Assembly (NCBI RefSeq): GCF_001428125.1
Contig: NZ_LMSM01000008.1
Span: forward strand, 355,185-419,184
Length of the DNA: 64,000 nucleotides
Source: Nocardioides sp. Soil774
Lineage (GTDB): Bacteria > Actinomycetota > Actinomycetes > Propionibacteriales > Nocardioidaceae
Direction of reading: 5' to 3'
The notes beneath the pieces are model-generated. The model was not told the origin of the DNA and made no database searches. It saw only the letters and a list, made by a program, of their open reading frames with translations. Shown in pieces: positions 52,368-60,644 of this stretch. Within the stretch, counting starts at the first letter, position 1, and each line of letters starts with the position of its first letter. Made by a program: the position numbers and the translations under genes.

Positions 52368-52940
52368 CTACTTCGGGATGCGGATCTTCTGGCCCGGGAA
52401 GATCAGGTCGGGGTTGTCGATGTTGTTGACCCGCGCGAGCACGTGGTAGTCGACGCCGTAGCGGGCACCGATCTCGGAGAGCGTGTCACCCGACTTCACG
52501 GTGTAGACCTCATCGGCGTGGGCGGCCTCGCGAGCGTCCTGGCGGGCCTCCTGACGCGCGTCCTGCCGCTCCTCGCGGGCCTCCTGGCGGGCCTCCTGGC
52601 GCTTCTCCCGCCGGGCGTTGGCCTTCTCGAGGGCACGCTGGGCGCGCTCGTCGGCCTTGCGCTCGGCCTCTGCGGCGTCCTCCTGGGCCTTGCGCGCCTC
52701 GGCCTCGGCGTCCTGACGGGCCTGGTCGGCCTGCGCCTTCTCCTCGTCGGTGGCGGTCGGCAGACCGGCCTTGGCCGCGGCCTCGTCGGCCTTGCGACGC
52801 GCCTCGTCGGCACGGGCCTGCGCCTCGACCTTGGCCTTGTCGGCCTCGGCCTGTGCTGCCTCCGCCTCCTTGCGGGCCTCCTCGGCCGCCTCGGCGTCGT
52901 CGGTGGTCAGCGCGTCCTTGATCTTGTCCCACACGGACAT
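52368..52940 (-). CDS. LysM-domain protein with long charged coiled coil
   Basis: A 190-residue protein. Residues about 15-140 are a highly charged Ala/Glu/Lys/Arg coiled coil with RQEAR repeats; the C-terminal 46 residues are a LysM domain (VYTVKSGDTLSEIGARYGVD, then NPDLIFPGQKIRIPK) that binds glycan. There is no signal peptide, which is odd for a peptidoglycan binder but seen in this actinobacterial type. ATG 52940 (MSVWDKIKDALTTDD) with GAGAGGA upstream is preferred over 53009. Confidence 0.82.
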   Translation of the reverse strand: MSVWDKIKDALTTDDAEAAEEARKEAEAAQAEADKAKVEAQARADEARRKADEAAAKAGLPTATDEEKAQADQARQDAEAEARKAQEDAAEAERKADERAQRALEKANARREKRQEARQEAREERQDARQEARQDAREAAHADEVYTVKSGDTLSEIGARYGVDYHVLARVNNIDNPDLIFPGQKIRIPK

Positions 52941-53096
52941 CAGGTGGTCCTCTCGTCGTGGCCCGACGGGGTGGTCCCCGTCGCGTGGGCCGTCCTCGAA
53001 CCTAGGCACCGCCCTCCGCGCGCACCACGCACCCAGAGGTGAGGTGCCGGGACCGGCCTACGCTGGCACTCGGGTCGGACCACGAGGAGGAGCACC

Positions 53097-53516
53097 ATGA
53101 AGCACCTTGTTCTGGGCACACGACGACTGCCCATCAGCTCGGCCTGGCTGGTGCCGGTCATCTTCTCCGCGGTCCTGCTGGTCGTGGTGTCCGCGGCCGC
53201 CGCGGCCGCGATCGAGACCCGCACCGTCGACGGGTTCTGGCGGGGGCTGTGGTGGGCGACGAGCCTGATCACGACGGTCGGCTTCATCGGCGAGCCGCCG
53301 GAGACGACGGCGGGCGCCCTGCTCTCCGCGCTGCTGATGGTCGTGGGCTTCCTGACGCTCGCCATGGTCAGCGCGTCACTGGCGGCCCTCTTCGTGCGTG
53401 AGGAGGAGATGCCGCTCCTGGAGGAGGAGTCGTCGCGCGAGCAGCAGGTCCTCGACGCGCTCGCCCGCATCGAGCAGCGGCTCGACGCGCTCGAGGCGAG
53501 GCTGAGCGCCGAGTGA
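53097..53516 (+). CDS. Two-helix ion-channel-like membrane protein
   Basis: A 139-residue protein with two membrane helices (about 16-38 and 72-99) and a re-entrant segment between them. WWATSLITTVGF (52-63) is a K+-channel pore pattern; the filter reads TTVGFIG instead of TVGYG. The C-terminal 35 residues form an acidic coiled coil (REQQVLDALARIEQRLDALE). It likely forms a small tetrameric cation channel; selectivity is uncertain because of the filter change. Confidence 0.75.
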   Translation: MKHLVLGTRRLPISSAWLVPVIFSAVLLVVVSAAAAAAIETRTVDGFWRGLWWATSLITTVGFIGEPPETTAGALLSALLMVVGFLTLAMVSASLAALFVREEEMPLLEEESSREQQVLDALARIEQRLDALEARLSAE

Positions 53517-53547
53517 GCGTGCGGGACCGTTTGGCAGACTCGCGGGC

Positions 53548-54024
53548 ATGACTTCTCTCTCCGACTTCTCGGCGGCCGCGATCGACGGCACCGACACCGA
53601 CCTCTCGCAGTACGACGGCAAGGTCGTTCTGGTCGTCAACACCGCCTCGCAGTGCGGGTTCACCGGCCAGTACAAGGGTCTCCAGCAGCTCCAGGACACC
53701 TACGCCGACCAGGGCCTGGTCGTGCTCGGCTTCCCGTGCGACCAGTTCGGCAACCAGGAGCCCGGCACGGAGGCGGAGATCTCGGAGTTCTGCGAGCGCA
53801 ACTTCGGCGTGACCTTCCCGCTCTTCTCGAAGGTCGACGTCAACGGCGACGACGCGCACCCGCTCTTCGCATGGCTGAAGGACTCCAAGGGCGGCATGCT
53901 CGGCAGCAAGATCAAGTGGAACTTCACCAAGTTCCTCGTGGGCCGCGACGGTCAGGTCATCGACCGCTACGCGCCCACCACGGAGCCGGAGAAGCTCAGC
54001 AAGGACATCGAGAAGGCGCTCTGA
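53548..54024 (+). CDS. Glutathione-peroxidase-family peroxidase
   Basis: A 158-residue thiol peroxidase with peroxidatic C36 (NTASQCGFTGQY), the Gln loop GFPCDQFGNQEPG and the Trp/Asn segment KIKWNFTKFLV. The second Cys in GFPC and C91-like FCERNF may serve as resolving thiol with thioredoxin or mycothiol-linked partners. Convergent with, and 5 bp from, the glutathionylspermidine-synthase-like gene. Confidence 0.93.
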   Translation: MTSLSDFSAAAIDGTDTDLSQYDGKVVLVVNTASQCGFTGQYKGLQQLQDTYADQGLVVLGFPCDQFGNQEPGTEAEISEFCERNFGVTFPLFSKVDVNGDDAHPLFAWLKDSKGGMLGSKIKWNFTKFLVGRDGQVIDRYAPTTEPEKLSKDIEKAL

Positions 54025-54028
54025 GGCG

Positions 54029-55297
54029 CTAGCCGCGCATCGTGGGCGCGTCCGGCCCGACCCGCTCGGCGAGCCACTGCGCGACCTGCTGCTCGCTCGG
54101 CGCGAGCCCGTCGGAGATGACGTGGGGCGCGACCCGCGAGAAGTAGTCGGTGACCATGGAGTCCGACTCGCGCACGATCATCCCGGCGGCCTCGCCGTCG
54201 ACGATCCACGAGCCGAGCACCACGCGGTTGCCCTCGAAGCTGGGCAGCTCGGTGTAGCCCTGGTAGACCCAGCCCTCCGCGCCGTAGCCACCGGGCATCA
54301 CGACGTCCTCGAGCATGTCGTCGAGGTGGATGCGGATGTTGTCGCCCTCGCGGCCGTGGAGCGGCTTGGCGACCCAGCGCTCGAGGTCGCGCGGCTCGTC
54401 GAAGTACGCCGGCAGCAGCAGGCGGTGGCGCGGGAAGAGCTCCCACAGCACCGGCAGGAGCGCCTTGGTGCTGAGCAGCGCCTTCCAGGCGGGCTCGATC
54501 CACCGGGTCGGGCGCGCCTCGGCCCGGTCGACGACGTACTGCCCGAACGGCTCGGCGAGCATCTCCTCCCAGGCGTAGAGCTTGAAGGCGTTGCGCAGCG
54601 GCTCGTCGTGGACGTCGCGGAACTCTCGGGCGTCGGGGTTCCAGCCGACCTCGGCGACGGGGTGGGCGAGCGCGAGCCACCCGGCCTGGACGGCGGTGTC
54701 CATCAGGTAGTGGACGGTCATCTCCATCTCGCCGCCGTCGTAGGAGTCCTCCTCGCCCAGGTCGTAGAGGAAGTGCATCCGGTCGCCGTCGAAGCGCCCC
54801 GAGCGGCGCAGCGTGCGCCACGCGGCGACCAGCCGGTCGTGGACGGAGTTCCACTGGTCCATCTCCGGCATCACGTCCTCCATCCAGTTCCACTGGATGA
54901 TCCCGGTCTCCACGAGACCGGTCGGGGTGTCGCCGTTGATCTCGAGCATCTTGATCGACCCGTCGGCGCCGTAGGCCAGGTCGAAGCGGGAGTAGAGCGC
55001 CGGGTCGCGGGCCTCGATGGAGCGGCGTACGACGTCGAGCGAGCCGGGCGGCAGGCCGAGCCGCTCGTCGGTCATCGTGGTGGCCATGTGGGAGACGGCC
55101 TGCAGGCACATCGCCCACAGCTCCTCAGTGGCGGCCTCGAGGGCCTCCACCTCCTCCATGGTCACCTCGTACCACGCCTCCTCGTTCCAGTAGGGGAGCT
55201 CGGAGCCGTCGGGCATCTTCGTCACCGGGAAGACCAGGCCCTGCTCGACCACGGTGTCGCGCCAGCCCTCACGGGCGCGCGAGCGGTGGCGCCACAT
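54029..55297 (-). CDS. Glutathionylspermidine-synthase-like ATP-grasp ligase (YgiC/YjfC type)
   Basis: A 422-residue C-N ligase. Segments YWNEEAWYEVTMEEVEALE, LYSRFDLAYGADG, MLEINGDTPTGLVE, FKLYAWEEMLAEPF, WIEPAWKALLSTKALLPVLWELFP and GREGDNIRIHL match E. coli YgiC/YjfC, ATP-grasp relatives of the synthetase half of GspS. The amidase domain of true GspS is missing. The acceptor is unknown. ATG 55297 overlaps the DUF350 stop. Last gene of a four-gene operon. Confidence 0.88.
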   Translation of the reverse strand: MWRHRSRAREGWRDTVVEQGLVFPVTKMPDGSELPYWNEEAWYEVTMEEVEALEAATEELWAMCLQAVSHMATTMTDERLGLPPGSLDVVRRSIEARDPALYSRFDLAYGADGSIKMLEINGDTPTGLVETGIIQWNWMEDVMPEMDQWNSVHDRLVAAWRTLRRSGRFDGDRMHFLYDLGEEDSYDGGEMEMTVHYLMDTAVQAGWLALAHPVAEVGWNPDAREFRDVHDEPLRNAFKLYAWEEMLAEPFGQYVVDRAEARPTRWIEPAWKALLSTKALLPVLWELFPRHRLLLPAYFDEPRDLERWVAKPLHGREGDNIRIHLDDMLEDVVMPGGYGAEGWVYQGYTELPSFEGNRVVLGSWIVDGEAAGMIVRESDSMVTDYFSRVAPHVISDGLAPSEQQVAQWLAERVGPDAPTMRG

Positions 55298-55755
55298 CAG
55301 GCGATGCTGGCGCAGACGATCGCGCCCACCGACAGCGCGACCGACGCGGCGACGTAGGCCAGCGGGCGCACCGGGCCGGGCTCGGTGATGATGCGGCGCA
55401 GGTTGCCCGGGGTGATCGCCTCGACGGCGAAGAACATCACCGTGTTGAGCACGATGCCCACCACGCCGAAGGAGACCGTCCACCCGAGCGCCCACCCCAG
55501 CGAGGTCTCGCCGTTGGTCCAGATCGCGGTGAAGAGCACCGCGGCGTTGGAGACCAGCCAGGCGGAGGTCACCACGCCGGCCGAGCGGGAGTGGGCGTGG
55601 ACCGACTCCATGCCGTTGTCGTCGACGCCGCGCAGGTGGGTGCCGAGGTGGCCGGGCGTGGCCAGGTCGAGGACGTAGTAGGCCACGACGAGCATCGCGC
55701 CCCCGACGAGGGCGTAGGCGACGGCGTGGAGCAGGGCGTTGAGCAGGTCGGTCAC
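55297..55755 (-). CDS. DUF350 membrane protein (YjfL-like)
   Basis: A 152-residue protein with four membrane helices and the DUF350 pattern: YALVGGAMLVVAYYVLDL, then NAAVLFTAIW and SFGVVGIVLNTVMFFAVEAI. GTG at 55755 has AGGAGA upstream; a longer frame to 55836 lacks support. DUF350 genes are regularly next to glutathionylspermidine-synthase-like genes (yjfL-yjfC). Function is unknown. Confidence 0.85.
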   Translation of the reverse strand: MTDLLNALLHAVAYALVGGAMLVVAYYVLDLATPGHLGTHLRGVDDNGMESVHAHSRSAGVVTSAWLVSNAAVLFTAIWTNGETSLGWALGWTVSFGVVGIVLNTVMFFAVEAITPGNLRRIITEPGPVRPLAYVAASVALSVGAIVCASIA

Positions 55756-55801
55756 GAGTTCTCCTGGGAGGGGGGCGGCAGGTGGCGAGGGAGGGCGGGG
55801 G

Positions 55802-56188
55802 TCAGCCGAAGCCGCGCGAGGAGCCGCCGAAGCCACCCTTGGTGGTGCTCGACCTGACGGTGGAGCCGCCGGTGCTGGGCAGGCCGCCGCGCTGGACGGT
55901 GCCGTTGAGGGTGCTGCCGCGGAAGGTGCCGCCCGAGGTGGTCTGGCCGATCGCCGGCACGCGCGAGCTGGCGCCGAGGTAGTACCAGAAGAAGCCCGAC
56001 CCGCTGCCGTTGTAGTCGGAGTCGTCGTCGCACTGGTCGTCGGCGACGCGCTCCTGGGTGTCGGGGTCCACGCACACCGCGGCGTAGTCGGCGCTGGAGG
56101 CGCACCCGGTGAGGCTGGAGGCCATCACCGCCGTGATGCCGAGCGAGATGCTTGCGGAGCGCATCCGGCGGCGCGCGGGCGCACTCAT
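55802..56188 (-). CDS. Small lipoprotein, YgiB/YjfM-like
   Basis: A 128-residue lipoprotein: basic N-terminus, hydrophobic segment and lipobox SLTGC. The mature part has two Cys (AVCVDPDTQERVADDQC), then SGSGFFWYYLG and a Gly/Ser/Thr-rich tail ending in KGGFGGSSRGFG. E. coli YgiB/YjfM (DUF1190), partners of YgiC/YjfC, have the same order: lipobox, Cys pair, aromatic segment, GGFG tail. ATG 56188 overlaps the acetyltransferase stop. Confidence 0.65.
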   Translation of the reverse strand: MSAPARRRMRSASISLGITAVMASSLTGCASSADYAAVCVDPDTQERVADDQCDDDSDYNGSGSGFFWYYLGASSRVPAIGQTTSGGTFRGSTLNGTVQRGGLPSTGGSTVRSSTTKGGFGGSSRGFG

Positions 56189-56466
56189 GACACGACGAGG
56201 TCGGTGTGCTCGGGGTGCTTCTTCACGTAGGCCGCGACGTAGGGACATGACGCGACGACGCGCAACCCCCGCTCACGGGCGTCGGCCAGCGCGCGGCCGG
56301 CGAGCGTCGCGGCATGGCCCTGCCCGCCGAACTCGTCGGGGACCTCGGTGTGCACGAGGTCGATCACGTCGCGCGAGAGGCGGTAGTCGATGAAGCCGAC
56401 CAGCTGGTCACCGGCGCGCAGCTCGTAGCGGCTGCGGTCCGGGGCGTCGGCGAACTCTATGTCCAC
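56185..56466 (-). CDS. Small GNAT N-acetyltransferase (YidJ-like)
   Basis: A 93-residue GNAT of COG2388 type: FIDYRLSRDVIDLVHTEVPDEFGGQG, GRALADARERGLRVVASCPYVAAYVKKHPE. The GGQG-x-A acetyl-CoA loop and CPYVAAYxKxHPE ending are diagnostic. GTG at 56466 lies six bases after TAGGGT (complement of 56473-56478), so it is probably leaderless. First gene of the operon leading to the ATP-grasp ligase. Confidence 0.9.
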   Translation of the reverse strand: MDIEFADAPDRSRYELRAGDQLVGFIDYRLSRDVIDLVHTEVPDEFGGQGHAATLAGRALADARERGLRVVASCPYVAAYVKKHPEHTDLVVS

Positions 56467-56526
56467 AACGCGACCCTAGCCTGAGGTGACTTGTGCGTAA
56501 CCCCGGCGGAGGGGGAGGGTCTGGGC

Positions 56527-57906
56527 ATGGCAGCAACCGCGTCGTCGTACTCGATCACCATGCGGTTGCACACCGCCCCCGACCACCACGTGGTCGGCGC
56601 CGTCGCCACCTCGATCGCGCAGGGCGGCGGTGTGGTCACCGCGATCGACGTCACCGAGTCGCGCCACGACCGGCTCGTGGTGGACGTGACCTGCTCGGCG
56701 GCCGACGCCCCCCACTCCCAGGAGCTGGTGGCCGCGGTCGACGCGGTCGACGGGGTCACCGTGCACAAGGTCAGCGACCGGACCTTCCTGCTGCACCTCG
56801 GCGGCAAGATCGAGGTCTCCTCCAAGGTCCCGCTGCGCACCCGCGACGACCTCTCGATGGCCTACACGCCCGGCGTCGGGCGGGTGTCGATGGCGATCCA
56901 CGACAACCCCGAGGACGTGCGCCGGCTCACGATCAAGGGCAACTCGGTCGCGGTCGTCACCGACGGCTCGGCCGTGCTGGGGCTGGGCAACATCGGGCCC
57001 GGCGCCGCGCTGCCGGTGATGGAGGGCAAGGCCGCGCTGTTCAAGCGCTTCGCCGACATCGACGCCTGGCCCATCTGCCTGGCCACCCAGGACACCGACG
57101 AGATCGTGCGCGCGGTCGAGATGATCGCGCCCGGCTTCGGTGGCATCAACCTCGAGGACATCGCCGCTCCGCGCTGCTTCGAGATCGAGGCCCGCCTGCG
57201 CGAGTCGCTCGACATCCCGGTCTTCCACGACGACCAGCACGGCACCGCGATCGTCGTGCTCGCGGCGCTGACCAACGCGCTGCGCTGCGTGGAGAAGCAG
57301 CTCGCCGACGTGCGGATCGTGGTCTCGGGCGCAGGTGCCGCGGGCACCGCCATCGTGACGCTGCTGCTCGCCGCCGGGGCCCACGACGTCGTCGTCGTCG
57401 ACCGCGAGGGTGCGCTCGCCGCGGGCGACGAGTCGCTGTCCGCGGCGCACTCCGAGCTCGCGGCCGTGACCAACCCCCGTCGCGCGACCGGGTCGCTGCA
57501 GGACGTCCTGGTCGACGCCGACGTCTTCGTCGGCGTCTCGGCCCCGGGCATCCTCAAGGGTAAGTGGATCCCTACGATGGCCGCGAAGCCGGTCGTCTTC
57601 GCCCTCGCCAACCCCGACCCGGAGATCGACCCGGCCGAGGCCGACAAGTACGCCGCCGTCGTGGCCTCGGGCCGCTCCGACTACCCCAACCAGATCAACA
57701 ACGTGCTCGCCTTCCCCGGCGTCTTCCGCGGCCTGCTCGACGCCGGCGCCGACGAGGTCACCACCGACATGCTGCTGCGCGCCGCGCAGGCCATCGCCGA
57801 CACGGTGAGCGAGGAGGAGCTGCACGCGGCCTTCATCATCCCGAGCGTGTTCCACCCCGACGTCACCAAGCGCGTCGCGGCCGCGATCAGCGGCCGCGAG
57901 GGCTGA
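56527..57906 (+). CDS. NAD(P)-dependent malic enzyme with N-terminal ACT domain
   Basis: A 459-residue enzyme that decarboxylates malate to pyruvate. Residues 1-75 look like an ACT regulatory domain (SYSITMRLHTAPDH). The catalytic part has SMAYTPGVGRVSMAI, NIGPGAALPVMEGKAALFK, GGINLEDIAAPRCFEIE (metal ligands), VFHDDQHGTAIV and the NAD fold VVSGAGAAGTAIV. ATG 56527 follows a GGAGGG-rich RBS; the upstream GTG/TTG at 56491 is unlikely. Confidence 0.95.
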   Translation: MAATASSYSITMRLHTAPDHHVVGAVATSIAQGGGVVTAIDVTESRHDRLVVDVTCSAADAPHSQELVAAVDAVDGVTVHKVSDRTFLLHLGGKIEVSSKVPLRTRDDLSMAYTPGVGRVSMAIHDNPEDVRRLTIKGNSVAVVTDGSAVLGLGNIGPGAALPVMEGKAALFKRFADIDAWPICLATQDTDEIVRAVEMIAPGFGGINLEDIAAPRCFEIEARLRESLDIPVFHDDQHGTAIVVLAALTNALRCVEKQLADVRIVVSGAGAAGTAIVTLLLAAGAHDVVVVDREGALAAGDESLSAAHSELAAVTNPRRATGSLQDVLVDADVFVGVSAPGILKGKWIPTMAAKPVVFALANPDPEIDPAEADKYAAVVASGRSDYPNQINNVLAFPGVFRGLLDAGADEVTTDMLLRAAQAIADTVSEEELHAAFIIPSVFHPDVTKRVAAAISGREG

Positions 57907-57924
57907 GGTCGGACCCCGCGCGCG

Positions 57925-60021
57925 TCAGCCGGTCACCTTCCGCGGCCACCAGAACTTCTCGCCGAGGGTCAGCGCGAGCGCCGGCACCAGCACCGTGCGT
58001 ACGACGAGGGTGTCGAGCAGCACGCCCACGAAGATGATCGCGCCGAGCTGGGCCAGCACGACCAGGGGCAGCACGCCGAGGACGGCGAACACCGCGGCCA
58101 GCAGGATGCCTGCGCTCGTGATCACCCCGCCGGTGGCGGTGAGCGCGCGCAGCATCCCGGTGCGCGTGCCGTGCTCGCGCGCCTCCTCGCGGGCGCGGGT
58201 GACGAGGAAGATGTTGTAGTCGACGCCGAGCGCGACGAGGAACAGGAACGCGAGCAGGGGCACGCCGGTGTCCATCGCCTCGAAGCCGAACACCGTGCGG
58301 AACAGCACCCACGACGCGCCCATGCTGGCGGCGTACGTCGCCACGACGGTGGCCACGAGCAGGATGGGCGCCACGACCGAGCGGAGCAGCAGGAGCAGCG
58401 CGCCCAGCACCAGCAGGAGGATCAGCGGCAGGATGAGCAGCCGGTCCTGCGCGGCGTAGTCGCCCGCGTCGAGCGACTCGGCGTCGCCACCCCCGACGTG
58501 GGTGTCGTCGAAGCCGGCCACCGCGTCACGGACGTCGAGCACGATCGCCTGGGCGGCGTCGCTGCCGGGCTCGGCGTCGGGCACCGCGTCGATGCGGGTG
58601 ATGCCGTCGCCGGTGGTGGAGATGCGGGCGGAGTCGACACCCTCCACGGCCTCCACGGCCGAGAGCACCTGCTCGGGGGTGTCGCGGGTGACGACCTGGA
58701 CGGGATCGCTGGTGCCGGCCGGGAAGGACTGACCGAGCCGCTCGGCGGCCGAGATGGCCTCGGGACGCTGCAGGAACTGGTCGGCCGGGTCGAGCCCGGT
58801 GGTGATCGACAGCGTGCCGGAGGCCAGCACGACCAGGGCTGCGACGGTGCCGAGGACGAACGTGCGCGGGCGCCTGGCGACGGCCTCGCCGACGCGGTGC
58901 CACAGCGAGTTCGACTCGACCAGCACCGTGTCGCCCACGTGCGGCACGCGCGGCCAGAAGACCCAGCGGCCGAACAGCACCAGTGCCGCGGGAAGCACGA
59001 CGAGCGCGAAGGCGGCCGCGATCACGACACCGACGGCGCACGCGACGCCGAGCCCGCGGGTGGTGGGGATGGCCGAGAGCAGCAGGGTCAGCAGGCCCAG
59101 CACCACGGTGGTGGCGCTCGACAGAACCGCCTCGGTGGTGCGCGCCAGGGCGTGGGCCATCGCCTGGTGGCGCGAGTCGGTGGTCTTGAGCTCGTCGCGG
59201 TAGCGGGAGATCAGCAGCAGGGCGTAGTCGGTGCCGGCGCCGAACACGAGCACGCTGAGGATGCCGACGGTGGACTCGTCCCACGCGACGCCCGTCGCCT
59301 CGAGCACGTTGGTCGCCACGATCGCGGACAGCCGATCGGCGACTCCCACGACGATCAGCGGGACCAGCCAGAGCACGGGGCTGCGGTAGGTGATGATCAG
59401 CAGCAGCGCGACGACGCCGGCCGTGGCGAGCAGCAGGCGGAAGTCGGCGCCGTCGAAGACCTGGCCGATGTCGGCCTGGATGCCGGCGGGTCCGGTCACC
59501 TGCACCGTGACGCCGTCGGGGGCGTCGGCGCGCAGCTGGTCGCGCAGCTCCTCGACCTTGTCGATGTTGTCGGTCGCGGACGACGACGTCACCGGTACGG
59601 CGACGAATGCGGCCGTGCCGTCCTCGGACACCACGACGGGTGACTGCTGCCCGCCCGCCCCGGCTCCGGGAGGACCACCGGCGCCCTCGGGAGCGCCTTC
59701 CCCGTCGCCGGCCTTCGAGAGCAGGCCGACGGCCTGCTGGGACAGGTCGCCCTGCACCGCCCGGTCGAGCTCCCCCGAGTCGGCCGTCCACAGCACGATC
59801 GCCACCTGGCCCTCGTCCTCGGGCAGCTGGTCGGCGAGCTGCACCGCGAGGGTGCTGTCGGCCCCGGAGGGGAGGGTGTCGGTGGCCGAGGCCTCGCGCG
59901 AGCCCTCGGGCACCAGCGCGATCACCGCGAGGGCGACCAAGAGCGGCACGAGCGCGACGAGCCAGGCGAGCCGGCGCCCGGCGATGGCGCGGGCCAGGGC
60001 GGGGGTGCGGTGGGGGGACAC
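57925..60021 (-). CDS. MMPL-family (RND-like) exporter
   Basis: A 698-residue membrane protein with twelve predicted helices in two similar halves (helix, large outer domain, five helices; repeated). Segments GILSVLVFGAGTDYALLLISRYRDEL and PLLAFLFLVALGVDYNIFLVTRAREE are the duplicated MMPL signatures with charged DY residues for proton coupling. It may export lipids, siderophores or drugs. GTG at 60021 has GAGGAG upstream. The divergent MarR gene is the probable regulator. Confidence 0.93.
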   Translation of the reverse strand: MSPHRTPALARAIAGRRLAWLVALVPLLVALAVIALVPEGSREASATDTLPSGADSTLAVQLADQLPEDEGQVAIVLWTADSGELDRAVQGDLSQQAVGLLSKAGDGEGAPEGAGGPPGAGAGGQQSPVVVSEDGTAAFVAVPVTSSSATDNIDKVEELRDQLRADAPDGVTVQVTGPAGIQADIGQVFDGADFRLLLATAGVVALLLIITYRSPVLWLVPLIVVGVADRLSAIVATNVLEATGVAWDESTVGILSVLVFGAGTDYALLLISRYRDELKTTDSRHQAMAHALARTTEAVLSSATTVVLGLLTLLLSAIPTTRGLGVACAVGVVIAAAFALVVLPAALVLFGRWVFWPRVPHVGDTVLVESNSLWHRVGEAVARRPRTFVLGTVAALVVLASGTLSITTGLDPADQFLQRPEAISAAERLGQSFPAGTSDPVQVVTRDTPEQVLSAVEAVEGVDSARISTTGDGITRIDAVPDAEPGSDAAQAIVLDVRDAVAGFDDTHVGGGDAESLDAGDYAAQDRLLILPLILLLVLGALLLLLRSVVAPILLVATVVATYAASMGASWVLFRTVFGFEAMDTGVPLLAFLFLVALGVDYNIFLVTRAREEAREHGTRTGMLRALTATGGVITSAGILLAAVFAVLGVLPLVVLAQLGAIIFVGVLLDTLVVRTVLVPALALTLGEKFWWPRKVTG

Positions 60022-60143
60022 GGGTGCTCCTCGGAGGAAGGGGTGAGAAGTAGCTAGTCAGGGAGATTGCTAAGCAAGTTACTTATCAAGTTAGCGGTAG
60101 AATAGCTACAGTGCCAAGCGCACCTCGATCCGGAAGGACGGTC
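60022..60143. promoter_or_regulatory. MMPL/MarR divergent promoter with MarR-type sites
   Basis: AT-rich region. TTGCTAAGCAA (60067-60077) is a perfect 11-bp palindrome around a central A, and CAAGTTA recurs at 60075 and 60087. TAGAAT (60098-60103) is a good -10 for the MarR gene. Confidence 0.6.
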
Positions 60144-60629
60144 GTGACCGACCAGCAGCAGCCGACGACGGCACCCGTGTGGGCCGAGCGTGGACAGGAG
60201 CGGCAGCAGCCGCCGACCCTGCTCGCCCTGCGCGACCTCGTCGCGGCGGGCAGCCGGGTGACCCACGTGGTGGCGCGCCGCGCCGGCCTCAGCGAGACCG
60301 AGCTCGTCACGCTCGAGCACCTGAGCCGCGAGCAGATCGGCCCGGCCGAGGTCGCCCGACGCCTGGAGGTCTCGACCGCCGCCGCCACCGGCATCGTGGA
60401 CCGCCTCGTCTCCCGGGGGCACGTCGAGCGGCGACCGCACGAGGTCGACCGACGGCGTACGGACCTGCACATCACCGACTCCGGGCGCGGCGAGATCGTC
60501 GGCCACCTGATGCCGATGTTCGCGGCGCTCGACCGTCACGACGCGGAGTTCAGCGACGAGGAGAAGGCGGTCGTCGAGCGCTACCTGCGCGGTGCGACGC
60601 GCGCCTTCGAGCGGGTGCTCGAGCCCTGA
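60144..60629 (+). CDS. MarR-family transcriptional regulator (MMPL-linked)
   Basis: A 161-residue winged-helix protein: LVTLEHLSREQIGPAEVARRLEVSTAAATGIVDRLVSRGHV (HTH) and the wing ERRPHEVDRRRTDLHITDSGR. GTG 60144 has GGAAGG seven bases upstream; GTG 60111, seven bases after TAGAAT, would be a leaderless start adding 11 residues. It probably represses the divergent MMPL exporter and itself. Confidence 0.87.
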   Translation: MTDQQQPTTAPVWAERGQERQQPPTLLALRDLVAAGSRVTHVVARRAGLSETELVTLEHLSREQIGPAEVARRLEVSTAAATGIVDRLVSRGHVERRPHEVDRRRTDLHITDSGRGEIVGHLMPMFAALDRHDAEFSDEEKAVVERYLRGATRAFERVLEP

Positions 60630-60644
60630 GGCGGGCCGGGGACG

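Noticed and set aside
60111-60143. N-terminal extension of the MMPL-linked MarR from GTG 60111
   Set aside because: Possible as a leaderless start, but GTG 60144 has a better RBS and gives the usual MarR N-terminus; kept as alternative.
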